Source: Symsagittifera roscoffensis
Taxonomy: Eukaryota; Xenacoelomorpha; Acoela; Convolutidae
Length of the DNA: 64,000 bases
Assembly: GCF_963678635.1 (NCBI RefSeq)
Contig: NC_087062.1
Location: 95,271,845-95,335,844, forward strand
Reading direction: 5' to 3'
In this document: positions 37,401 to 49,400 of the stretch, piece by piece
Numbering within the stretch: position 1 is the first letter of the stretch
Layout: every line of letters begins with the position of its first letter
Notes under the pieces: model-generated
Databases searched by the model: none
What the model saw: the letters and a program-made list of their open reading frames with translations, nothing else
Told to the model about the DNA's origin: nothing
Position numbers and translations under genes: made by a program

Positions 37401-40400
37401 GATTAACAATTATTGAAGTTCATTGTTACACTTATTTGATATATCTAATAAGTATTGTCCACAAAATCGATGAGCCGTCCAAAAATTCTCAAACATTTGT
37501 TTATAAATTTCGACAACTAAAGTAACTCATTTTTTCATGAATAACTGCAAAAATTTAAAGGCTATTTCAAGAAGAAAACGTTCGTTTTCATAAATTAAAC
37601 CTCGTTAAATATTTAAAGAATCGCCTAAAAGACGTAATTTTGACCAAATTATCAGCCTTTTGGCTCAAGGGTCATTTCAGTTACACTGACTTACAAAGCG
37701 TCGCCAAGTAAGATTCCCGTCCCGCGTACATATTTTGACCAAAAACGACCAATTTTTCGCTGACTATGAGCACCCTTCTAAGTCATTCTCAATTGGGCGA
37801 GGCGCTTGGTAAATTAGGGCGTGCGGCTCTTAAAACGAAGGTTTTGAATTCGAATCCTACTTCGGTCTCTCGCCTCGTCTTGTGTCCAGTTACGTCCCAC
37901 GAGGAGACCTTGGCTTCCATTTCCTTAAGCAAGCTACTCTGTGTCTCGATAGGTTGTTTTTTGTAACGAAGGCTTAGCACTCTCGCTTTCAGTGGTTGAC
38001 TTTTCCCTTGGCAAGTTCTTTGATGTCTCGCTTTGTTTTTCACTGATAGGTGTCTCTTACAGCTCGGACAGAATCCTCTACTTGCTCCTTCGCGTGTCAT
38101 GTAAGGGTTAGTTAGAGCCGCTTGCTCCGAGAATGTGTCTGTACATTCTGGGTTCGATTAGTCTACTGTCCCTCTTCGATGTGCCCTCCTCTCGAGGTTA
38201 GTTCGGCCTCTGATCGAAGCGCAGACTCTATAGCAGCCCTCTCATCTGCATGGCCATCCTGACATGTGTTCCTCCTCTTTTTTCTCACACTGGCACCTGT
38301 TTGGTTTGTTTTCTCCCCGATGCCAGTTGCAAATCTCCATCTCTTCCCATCCGTTGAGGAACTTTCTGCGTTTGCTCACCACCCCTTTCCATGACTTTCT
38401 GTCTTTTGCTAGGTTTTCGGTTTTGTCCTCTTCCATTCCCGCCTCCCTCGTAAGTCTTCTCCAGTATTGTACCGTGTTTCCACGCAACGTTCCTCTCTCT
38501 GTCCTCTCTCTCCCTCCCGTGATATCAGTGCTAATTTGTTCACCGTCTTTTCGTCCGCCTAGTGCTACTTTTTTCACCATTCTTTTGTCCGGCCTTCTGA
38601 GAACATGGCCCAACCTTTCTAAGGCTCTTATTTCAATATTCGTTCTTTTTGATTCGATTTGAAGTTTTCGTCCTAATTGAAAGCTGTTGATTTTCTCCAG
38701 CAACCGAAGCAATGCGCGGGGTTTTCCGTTGTTCTATACACACCTATATGCTGGGTCCGCGAATTTTTGGAGTTTCTTAATGTCAGTTGCCGTGCAGGGT
38801 CTCACATTGCAGTCGAACAGCATGTTCGATTCGGCTACTGCTTGAACTATGAGTGCTCCTGTCGGCTTCGAAAGGCTTGACTTCCACAGCCAACTTTTTA
38901 CTCTGCTTCAGGCCCAATATCCTCGTTTGATCCTCTGCCATCGGCCCTCTTGCTGACGAAGTTTTGTTCCTAGAATACGTGTACTTTGGGCGCCGGTTGT
39001 TGCGAAGTTTATGAACTCTTCTTTCCCGTCTTGGCTTTTCTCTTCGAAATCTATCATTGTTTCTTTCACGATTTCCTTTCCGGTTTCAATTTCTTTGGTT
39101 ATCCCTAAAAAGCGTGGAGTCATCCAAGAACAACGAGTCCTCTATATTGCCACTCTGTTGCTACTTCGTAGTGCTCGTCTTATATCTTTGGGCGGGAGGC
39201 TGTTCCCTGGTGTCCATAACCAGTTGAGGCCGCATTCTGGGCTCTTATCCTGAGCAGCAAGTTTCCTTGCCCTTTGGGCTCGCCTCATCGCAATTGAGTG
39301 GTTCAAGTTGAATAGTATAGGCGATGATGCACAGCTTTCTCTCATTCCTCTAGCAGGTGTCCAGCTTTTACCGAGGCCTTCCCGACTATTTACTCTGTTT
39401 TTGTTCCTTCATGCAGGCCTTAGATGGTTTTGTAGAACATGCTCTGGCATGCCTAGTTGATGCAGTAGTACTCATAATAAGGGTTAGTTTGTCGGGGGTG
39501 TGCTTTTTTATGTCTAGAAGTACTCCCCTAGCTGGTCTGCGTTTTATCCCGCACTGTTATCGTAAACCCGGCGTGTTTCATCGTCTATTTTCATTATTAT
39601 CTGCGTCGAATCGGTGGTAGATCGGCCTCCCCGAAGCCCTTTTGATTTTCATCCATTGCTCCCACGGATTCGGCCCAGTCCCTCAGCCTGGTCGCCAAGA
39701 TTTGTACAACCAACCTACTAGAGTGGAATCAGGCGGATGTCTCTGTAATTATTTATGTCATCCCTCGGGCCTTTCCCTTTGCACAGCGGTATGACCCATC
39801 GCTCTTTCATTTCCTCTGGCCAGCTCTTCGGTTCCATGTTCATCAATTGCATTAGCATTTCGAACAACCGTTGCCGGCATTCCTTGTTCATCGTATTCAC
39901 CGCTATCAGGTGAACCCCGTCGTTCCCCGGCGCACCGTTACGCATTTTAGTTAGCTTGACTTTTGTCTTGTCTTTTGATCCTTCGCTTTTTTCTGGATCC
40001 GTCATATTTCGGTCAGTTGAAGGGTCCCAGTGTCATCCTCCTCCTTAACGTGGGACCAACTACGACGAAATAGATAACACCCCCCCCCCCCCAAGGAAGA
40101 GGTAGGTGCAGCGGTTAAGGCTGGGCTCTACCTTAGGTGCAGTGGGTAGGGCCAGGGGGGCAACAAAAGAAGTTATTCGAACTTTCAATGTGGGGAAAAC
40201 GTGCGGCTTGACCGACTGAAATGAAATAACCCGTCCTCTTATTAAGCGCCCTTACGTAGTTGAAACCACATTCGAGTTTTTCGAAAAGCAGTTGGTTTTC
40301 AAAGGGCTACATGAAACCCTAGAAGAAACATACCGGAAATACGAAACTGCATAATTTAATGAATAAGGGGAAACGTTTTTTTTTTTAATTTGCAGCATAA

Positions 40401-43400
40401 ATTTTAACCTTAAAAAAATAAACCCGAGCATTTCCGACCTTAACATAAAACTTTAAACCTAAACCCGAATTAAAACCTACACTCCTAAGCCAAGATTAAG
40501 AATTAAAAGGCGAAAATGCAGGCTTTCATTTTGTGAAAATGCAGAAAACATCAACAACTGACCAAACTTCACACTTGAAAACAGAATAATTATGTTTAAA
40601 TATTCAGACTACGAAATCCAGGTGCTAAAACCAATGAAGCATTAAAATCGTCAACCAATTATAGCGAAACAAACAACATAGACAAAACACACTTGGGGAA
40701 GGCGTTAATGAACTAAAGGAAGCAGAAACAATGACCTTTTTTCAGTTTTCCAACTTCAAAGAAAAAGTATACACCCTTAAAGTTCTTTGAAACTCGCACA
40801 AAGGCGAAATTGAATTTCGCATTACACAAGCACAACTAAAGAAAACAGGAAGCATTTAATAATAAACTTGAAAAAGCCAAAAATGCTCGGACTACGCTTA
40901 TGCATCTGCGTCTCTAAACTAGGCTTTGATTTGATACAAATGTCATACAATTTATTTTTTCAAAGACCCACCCTCCGCACGCTTTGTAACGTCGTACAAA
41001 ACTATCTGTTTTCAGTCTAGTAAACTCCTCTGCAGGGGGCTAGCCTCATGTGCGAAGGACCAAATGCACGAAAATTCTCAACCAATTAATACTTCTTAAA
41101 TTGTCCAACCCCGACCGAACTTATAGCTTATCTCTTCCTAATTTTCAAATACTGAGCTCTGATGGGTTTCAAGCATTCGGTCTTTCGCGCATGAGGAATT
41201 CCAGTCCTCTCCATCTGATCTAACACACAAGCAAATAAACTAGCAAACAAACAAAAAACAAACCAACAAACAAGGAAACAAACAAACACACCATCGCCGC
41301 GCCCGCATCCAAGTTTAGGCGTAAGTAATCGATTATAACGGATTATTATGATGACTTTTTGACAATTATAATTGATTATAATTACCAAAGTTAGGTAATT
41401 AGGTGATTATAATTGATTATAGTTCTTACAAAAAACCCTTGAAATCAATTATAATCGATTATAATCTTTTATTTTGCCGAAATTTTGTCAATTTAAAACT
41501 ATATTCGACTTATACTTATGGGTTATTATTTTTGTGTCAATAAGAAAATCTCTAAAAGAGAGATCTCTTGAACACTTTGGTTCATCTGAACACAAAGTTT
41601 TACCAGGAAACAAAAGTTTCATAGAGATCCTTTCATATGAGTGGAAAGGTTCCCGCGGTAAATGAAAAATAAATCTTCCGAATCAAACATGAAACTAATT
41701 AATTTGCTGATGTTTTGGCGTTTAAAAAAGCTTAATTTGTGCATCACAAAACAACTCTAATGGGGAAGAAATTTAAAAAAAAACTTATAAGATTGAATTA
41801 ATTGGTAAACTTGATAAAATTTTCTTTATTTTCATAGAAACCCATGTCTATAAAAAGCATAAAATATAAGCAATAAACAAAAGGGATTATAATCAATTAT
41901 AATGAATTTTTGTGCAAAACTAAAGAACTAGAAAATTGAATGAAAATAATCGTTTATAATCAATTATAATCGATTATATTGTATCGAAAAAAAAGACGAA
42001 GAAATAATCGATTATGATCGATTAAAATGGATTATAATTAATTATAATTTGATTTTAGAGAGATTTTAATCGATTATTAATTGATTAAAATCGATTGTTT
42101 CTCATTTTTAGTAAGACTGGTACTAAAATCGTAATTTAATCAATTATTAACGCTTGAAACTAAATGCGGGCGGGTTCAAGCTTTTAGTTTCGAGCTTTTA
42201 GTTTAGTATCAATATCAATCAGACCTAAGAGCCTTCAATTCGTTCTGAATGTTTTAAAAAAAGCCCGCAGATAATTGGAAAAGTAAACAATTTCCAGTTT
42301 CAAAGTTAACATTACTGTTCCTATCAGGGCGATAACCTGAATGTTCCGACTGCATTTTAATTTTCATTGAGTAGTTTAAATTAAAATAGTTGATAAAATT
42401 CTCAAAAAAAAATGCAAAATGAGTTTTTCAAATCACCCCCCAAACGCTATATAAAGTACAAGGTGATATATTTTCTAATAGAGCAAAGTCTCAAATAGAT
42501 CAAATGAAACGATGCCTCAATCCAAATTGGAACGATTTCAAGGAATGATTAAATCTCCGCTAATGCGTTAATTGTCCCAAATTGGCCATACTGGCAATCT
42601 TTAAACCCCCCATAACTTTATAAAAAATAGTTACAGGTAAAATATATTTTTAAGTTTGAGCTCTTGGTAGCAATACTTTACGAATGATATGACAAAACTC
42701 CGTCAAAAAGTGCGTTAAAAAATTCGAAATTTGTCTGGAGAAAAAAACCACCCGAGCACAAATATTCCGTGATTTTCTTCGAAAATAGTAGGAACAAAAA
42801 ATTTCTTTAAAGCTTCTCGGTTTTGAAAAATAATTTATGATTGACACTTTTTGATGAAATTAACTTAATTTGACAACGTTCGATCAATTGATAAAGTTTT
42901 TACTCCATTTCGAAATCTGAAAATTAAAATTCTCTTTCAAAAGTAGAGGTTGATCACTGTTTTTGTGATCTGTGCACTTTTGCTGTTAGATAAAAAAAGC
43001 CCGCAGATAATTGGAAAAGTAAACAATTTCCAGTTTCAAAGTTAACATTACTGTTCCTATCAGGGCGATAACCTGAATGTTCCGACTGCATTTTAATTTT
43101 CATTGAGTAGTTTAAATTAAAATAGTTGATAAAATTCTCAAAAAAAAATGCAAAATGAGTTTTTCAAATCACCCCCCAAACGCTATATAAAGTACAAGGT
43201 GATATATTTTCTAATAGAGCAAAGTCTCAAATAGATCAAATGAAACGATGCCTCAATCCAAATTGGAACGATTTCAAGGAATGATTAAATCTCCGCTAAT
43301 GCGTTAATTGTCCCAAATTGGCCATACTGGCAATCTTTAAACCCCCCATAACTTTATAAAAAATAGTTACAGGTAAAATATCTTTTTAAGTTTGAGCTCT

Positions 43401-46400
43401 TGGTAGCAATACTTTACGAATGATATGACAAAACTCCGTCAAAAAGTGCGTTAAAAAATTCGAAATTTGTCTGGAGAAAAAAACCACCCGAGCACAAATA
43501 TTCCGTGATTTTCTTCGAAAATAGTAGGAACAAAAAATTTCTTTAAAGCTTCTCGGTTTTGAAAAATAATTTATGATTGACACTTTTTGATGAAATTAAC
43601 TTAATTTGACAACGTTCGATCAATTGATAAAGTTTTTACTCCATTTCGAAATCTGAAAATTAAAATTCTCTTTCAAAAGTAGAGGTTGATCACTGTTTTT
43701 GTGATCTGTGCACTTTTGCTGTTAGATAATGGAGTTTTCCTTCCTTTTCACAAAAGAAATAAACTAAACTTGGGGGAAAATAAAAAAACTCAAACCGCGA
43801 AAAATCAAACTTGAGGTCTTTTTCTGGAAAAAAAAACAAAAATATATCATGACAACCTACATAAGAGTCTTCACTACTTTCATGGAATCTTAAGCATACT
43901 GATTTCTCGTCGTATTAATGTTTCTTTTTGCAAAAGAAAAATGCTCTCTAATTTCAGTTTATTTAGAACGCAGAGGATAAGCTGCATTTCGCAATCGCTA
44001 GATTCGAAACCCTGGCCACCCAGAGAATCTCCATTTTGGTAGTATTGTACGACGTCTTTTTTTGTTCATACACATTTGAACATTTTCTAAAGGCGCCAAT
44101 AATCACTTAATTAGAGGTGAACTTAAATAGATCGCCAAAAAATCCTAGATGCGCCTTGGCATCTGGTTAATGCCAACTTTAACTAGGATCACACTTTCTT
44201 AGTTGTTTTATATTTGTTAGATTTCAATCACTGAAGACATCAATAGTCCCTTAAAACTTCCTACCGACATACTTTGGCATACAAAAAACTTGGATAACTC
44301 GATGGAAATTAAACCGCTGCGCGACTGATCTCGATAATTCAGATGAGGATGACACCTATGCTGAAGTTAGAAAAGCGAGGGCAGAAAACAGACTTGATTT
44401 CGTTTTGGTCAAATTGATATTTTTAGCGACAGTTTTCCTAAGTTCATTATATGGGATAAAAAGAGTGAAAATATTAGTAGGTCTTGAAGTTTTACCTGTT
44501 TCTTAATTGATAGCAACTCATTCTTAAGTGCCATATTTTCAACCTTCAATTGTCTGTTTTCCTCGATCAGCTGTTTATTCGCAGCTGTGTTTGACTTCGG
44601 TTCTATCGCCGGTGGCGAAGACCTTCCTCTGTTCTTAGCACCTTGCGAGACCTGAGAACTGTCGGTCTCCAAACTGCGGTCACGACCTGACCTGTCTGAT
44701 GCTGATACCTTTCGTCCTTTGCCGAGTTCCAAAGCGGAAGTCGTGACTTGTGCGGCGGCTGGAACGCTCTCTCCTCTTTCCTTGATGGGTGATTTTCGAT
44801 AAATCAATGTTTGCCGCCTTTGTTCCTAGAAAGTACATAAACTCTCGGATAAAACTTTAAACTTCTTAATAAATGCGAAGAAAAACGAGGGCTTCATCAG
44901 AGCTTCATCGCATCAAAACAACGATGTTTTTCAATGTGATTCTTCAAATGATTGTCTTACCTTGCCATCAGCCAGCTTCTTTTCTAGAATAGCTTCATTG
45001 CTCTGAAGCTTCACAATTTCATCCGCCTGAATCATTGGGAAAGTGAAAAACCACTAACAGTTTTATACAACAATTAGATATTGAGCAAAACTTCAGCAAA
45101 AAAATTCATCAAAGAAAAACTCTTGACACTCCATGTTGTTAACCCGAACTGCAAACGTAAAAAAAATACAACCAGATATAGTCTTTAGCTAATTTCTACT
45201 TAAATGACGGTAGTTTTATCTGAATTTCAACACTTTAAGCATGTCAGAAGTGATATTTACCGTTCCTACTGAAATGACCGTTCTGCGAACAAAGTTGCTT
45301 ACGAGAAAAAGTCTAGTGTCCGATTGCAAGTCTAGTACCCGCATGCTAGTGCTGCAAAACTGCCGCCAGATAAATAAGAACTTTTATTTTCCACTTGGAT
45401 TGGAAAAAGCGGACTTCGTAATATGAAGCTACGCTCAGCTCACTTGCTCATTTGTCAAAAGGCAATAAATCGTTCAGAATAATTTTGCTTTTTTTTTAAT
45501 GTTTGGAAAATCAATTGACCAGGGTTTTCCGGGGTGTGTCCCAAGCAAAACGTATTGTCGTTTTCTCGAACATACCATGACAGTGGCGTCCGCGACTGCA
45601 GTCTGTGCGACAGTCTGCAGTTTCTGGAAGGGGGCCAGGAGTGATGCCACCCTTTGGTCCAACTCCTCCTCAGAACACCTGTCATCTGCCTATAAAAACA
45701 CAGACAAAATATTCTGATTTGAACCACTTGATTTTTTTGCTTAAAAATGATCTCTGCCATACTTTTTGGTATGATTGACATGACTGGTCAGATCACGGGC
45801 ACTCATACACCCCTATTTTCCAGCCGAATTTCTGTAACCTATGCATTGTTAAGACTGTCGAAGCTGCAGCTGAGCTTGCGGGTCTGAGCTCGCGAAAACT
45901 CAACAAATAATAACCATAAAATGAACTTAAACGCAACCCAGAACACAGAAAAACGATAATTGGTTCGAGCCATCTGAATAATGCAGATGAAAAGTGAATC
46001 ATGTCGAGAGAGAGAGAGAGAGAGAGAGATGAAGACAAATGTACAATATAGTATAAACATACAACTATCCGAGACCCATCGTCTCGAAGCCTCGTTTTAG
46101 AGGAAAAAGAACACAACACCCTTCAGGAGCTGCGTAGAAGAGATCATTTTACACTTCGGTCTTAACTGGCTGTAGAATAAGTGTAGCAAACTTCTCCTAA
46201 AGGATATTTTCTTCTCAGCCGTCTTTTTCACTTGCCAAATAGTTTTTTTTAGAATGCAGTCACATAACTTGTAACTTTTAGTTTTCAACCAATGAAATAA
46301 ACGAAAATTTTCTTCACGTTTTTGCTATTTTCTCAGGCACTTTTGGAGATGCGTCGCTAAATTTTTGAAACATGATAGATGAGAGGAGAGTACTTAAAGG

Positions 46401-49400
46401 TATTTATCCGAACCAAAAACAGTTTTAAAGTAACTATTGGCCAAAAACAGAAGGATGTTGCTTTAAAGCGTAGTTTGGCCGTTCCAAAGAGAGCCGTTTT
46501 GGACTGCAATCAACCCCTGTAAACAGCACAAGGAGTTTGAGTTTTTGGACTCTTAGACAAATTTCACAAACAAATCATCATTCTATTTAGTGAAATGCCA
46601 AAATCTGAGTTAAATTTTTTTCTAGCTGAGATGTTTTTTCAACTCTTTTTCATGATTACAAAAAAAATCCTACATGAAGGCCAACTTAAGATTCTTAGTT
46701 TTTCAATAAATACTTTCAACTTCAAAAATTCAAACTCATTGTACTGTTTACAGGGGGTTCTCGGCAAAACTGGCAAAATTGTATAAACTTTAGTTTATTT
46801 CATCGGTTAAAAAGCAAAAAGTGCAATTTCTAAGTCCTTTCCTGTACTTTTGCATACTGTCACAGTTAAAGACGTAAATATTCACATTAAGATATGACTG
46901 ATTGATGAATGACGGGCGCAAAATGTCTTCGAAAATAATCAAGACAGGCGAAGCTGCACCTTCGCAAACACAGGTAACATAGCCAACTAACAGTTGGAAA
47001 AAAGTAATGAACGCAAGGAAACTGAAAAAAAACTGACTTGTTTTTTCAAGAGCCTTCAAGTTAGAATTTCAAAGAAAAAAAATTGATGGCTTTAAAGCTC
47101 TTTGAAATTGTAGAACACTTTATGATGGACACTTTTCGGTTAAAACTAACCCAATTTGAGAAAACTGGATCAATATGTAAAACTTTTATTTCGCTGAGAA
47201 ATCTGATAATTAATTTGCATTTTCGAAGAAGTCGATCACGTTTTGGGTGACCTTTACACTTTTTCTGTTCGATAGTGCAGTTTGCCTTCTTTTTAACAAT
47301 GAAAATGCACTGAACTTAAAAAGAAATCACAAGTCAAACCGCGAAAAACCAAAATTGAGCGTGAACAAATTTTAGGACTCTTAAAATCAGCAAGACCTTT
47401 ATAAGAGTAGTCACTACGTTCCTTACTCTTAATAAAGCGACAAAAAATTGTTGAGCTTTAAAACGCACAAAAAGACAAACTTTGCCTGTAATAGTTTGAA
47501 ATTTAATTAACTAGAGGCAACCGCACTGACTTTGCATGCAATAAATTGGAAAGTATAAAGCCAAATTTTGTATAAATTATGGATTTCAAAAATTTTGCGA
47601 AACCTATTTCTGTTGGTAAACACTAGTCACAAATAAAGAAGCTACATATGCTGACAAGTTGCCAATGCGAAGCAGCAAAAGTGGCATTAAAATCAAATAT
47701 ACACAAGTTTGCAAATAATGCAAATGTTATTGTGTATAAATAAAGCAATTTAAAAAATTGGGAGACATGCGATTTTAAAAATTTCTGAAATCGAGTTTTT
47801 TATTGTTATTTTGTTGGGAACAAATAGCTTTTTTCGGTTCAATTGATGAACTTAAAATCCATCAACTGGGTTAACTTATTACTATTCGAATGTCAAAGCA
47901 CATGCCATCAAAAAACTGTAAAGGTGTCCCAATAGTTGCGAATTGGGTTAGAAAAAAAAGAATAGTCGTAGTATAGCACTAACGCTCACTGAAGTTCGTT
48001 AGTGTTAGTTATGATTCTCACACAGTAACTACTCAGCCACCGACGCTTCATTGATCACAATCAATAGCCACAAATAAAGCAGAGAACAGATGCTATGAAA
48101 TTTCCAACGCTACAGATCGTGATTATGGCAAAGATGCCACCAAATAAGTGAACACTTTTTTGCGAGTTAGGTTAGAAAAAAAGACGGTTCGTACAAACAC
48201 ACTTCCCTGCTCGTAGTTTTATTAACAAAATTCTTAGTTGCTGAGAACTCTCTTGGAAAAGACTAAAAAACTCGCACAGGCGAATTAAAACCAGGGCTTC
48301 TGGCGGTTAAAACGAGATGCATTCCACATTTTTTGACACTTCACGAGCAAGAAATTCTATTCATTTTTACCATTTTCAAAACTCATTAAACAATTATTTT
48401 TTTTTTGGATAAATTAACTTGCTAGTTTAAGACCCAGTTTGAGCCGTTCTGGGTTGGGCCGTGTTTCCAGTGGGTATTATCAGATTTTCCTGGAAAGCTT
48501 TGCCAGAACAGCTTCTTTCATCACGAAATAGTGCGATTAAGTTGGAATAATTGCTTCGATATTACAAAAATAAAGACCAGCAACAATTATACATTCCAGA
48601 TTTACAATAAAAAGGCTACTTTTTTGGGCTTTTAAAACACGCACCTTAACTGCATCCTTCAGTTGTTGAATACATTGATTAAACTCTTCATTGATAGCAG
48701 TGAGTTCCACGTTGTTCTCCTGAGTGACTTGACCTTGACTGGAAGTGACTGGAGCAGAGGCTTTGATGACTTCAGCCATCGAGACACACGGCGTATCTAA
48801 ACAGTCGGAGCAGCACTGTGGTATCATTATCTTTTGAAGTTGTCTTCACAAGGAAAAATAACAATGAATACCATGGCAAGAGTTTTGAGAATAGTTATTA
48901 TATTTAATTCATTGCAATAATGGTCTATTTTATGAACACTCTTGCAATCAAAACGTCAAAAAAATTTTATAAAGCATTTAAAAACCTGCATTTAAATTGT
49001 GTCACCACCCGCCTTATTTTACAGAGTCAAGCTATGGATTACATTTTCAAGAATTAACAGTAAAAACACCTCTTTTTACAATTTTGTCTAAGGGGAATCC
49101 TCGAACGCATCGGAGATGATTTTATCGCGGGATCGAACTACCCTCGAACAATTGAATAAAAACATTTTAGTTCTAGCCAGTATCTTCGTTTCAAAAAGCC
49201 TCAATATTGTAAAATCTAAAGCCTCAAAACCATCTAAAATAATATATAAAAAGCTGCAAGGCTATAATAATAAAAAAAACCTCAATGCTGTATCTTTTAA
49301 ATCGCCTCAAGATTTATATTTTCAACACCTCAAGGTTATAAATTGAAAGAACCCCAAGACTATAATTTGTAACGCTTCAAGACTATAACTTTTACAACAC

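Noticed and set aside
38264-38662. 132-codon plus-strand frame
   Set aside because: Antisense to the RLGHVLRR region of the minus-strand LINE. Its Phe/Ser/Leu-rich composition is what the antisense of a Lys/Glu/Arg-rich frame gives.
42650-42847. 65-codon minus-strand frame repeated at 43,386-43,583
   Set aside because: Identical only because the 736-bp DNA unit is duplicated. It lies across the edge of two non-coding repeat families.
43990-44020. tRNA box-B-like TTCGAAACCCTGG
   Set aside because: No matching acceptor stem, D arm or anticodon arm around it.
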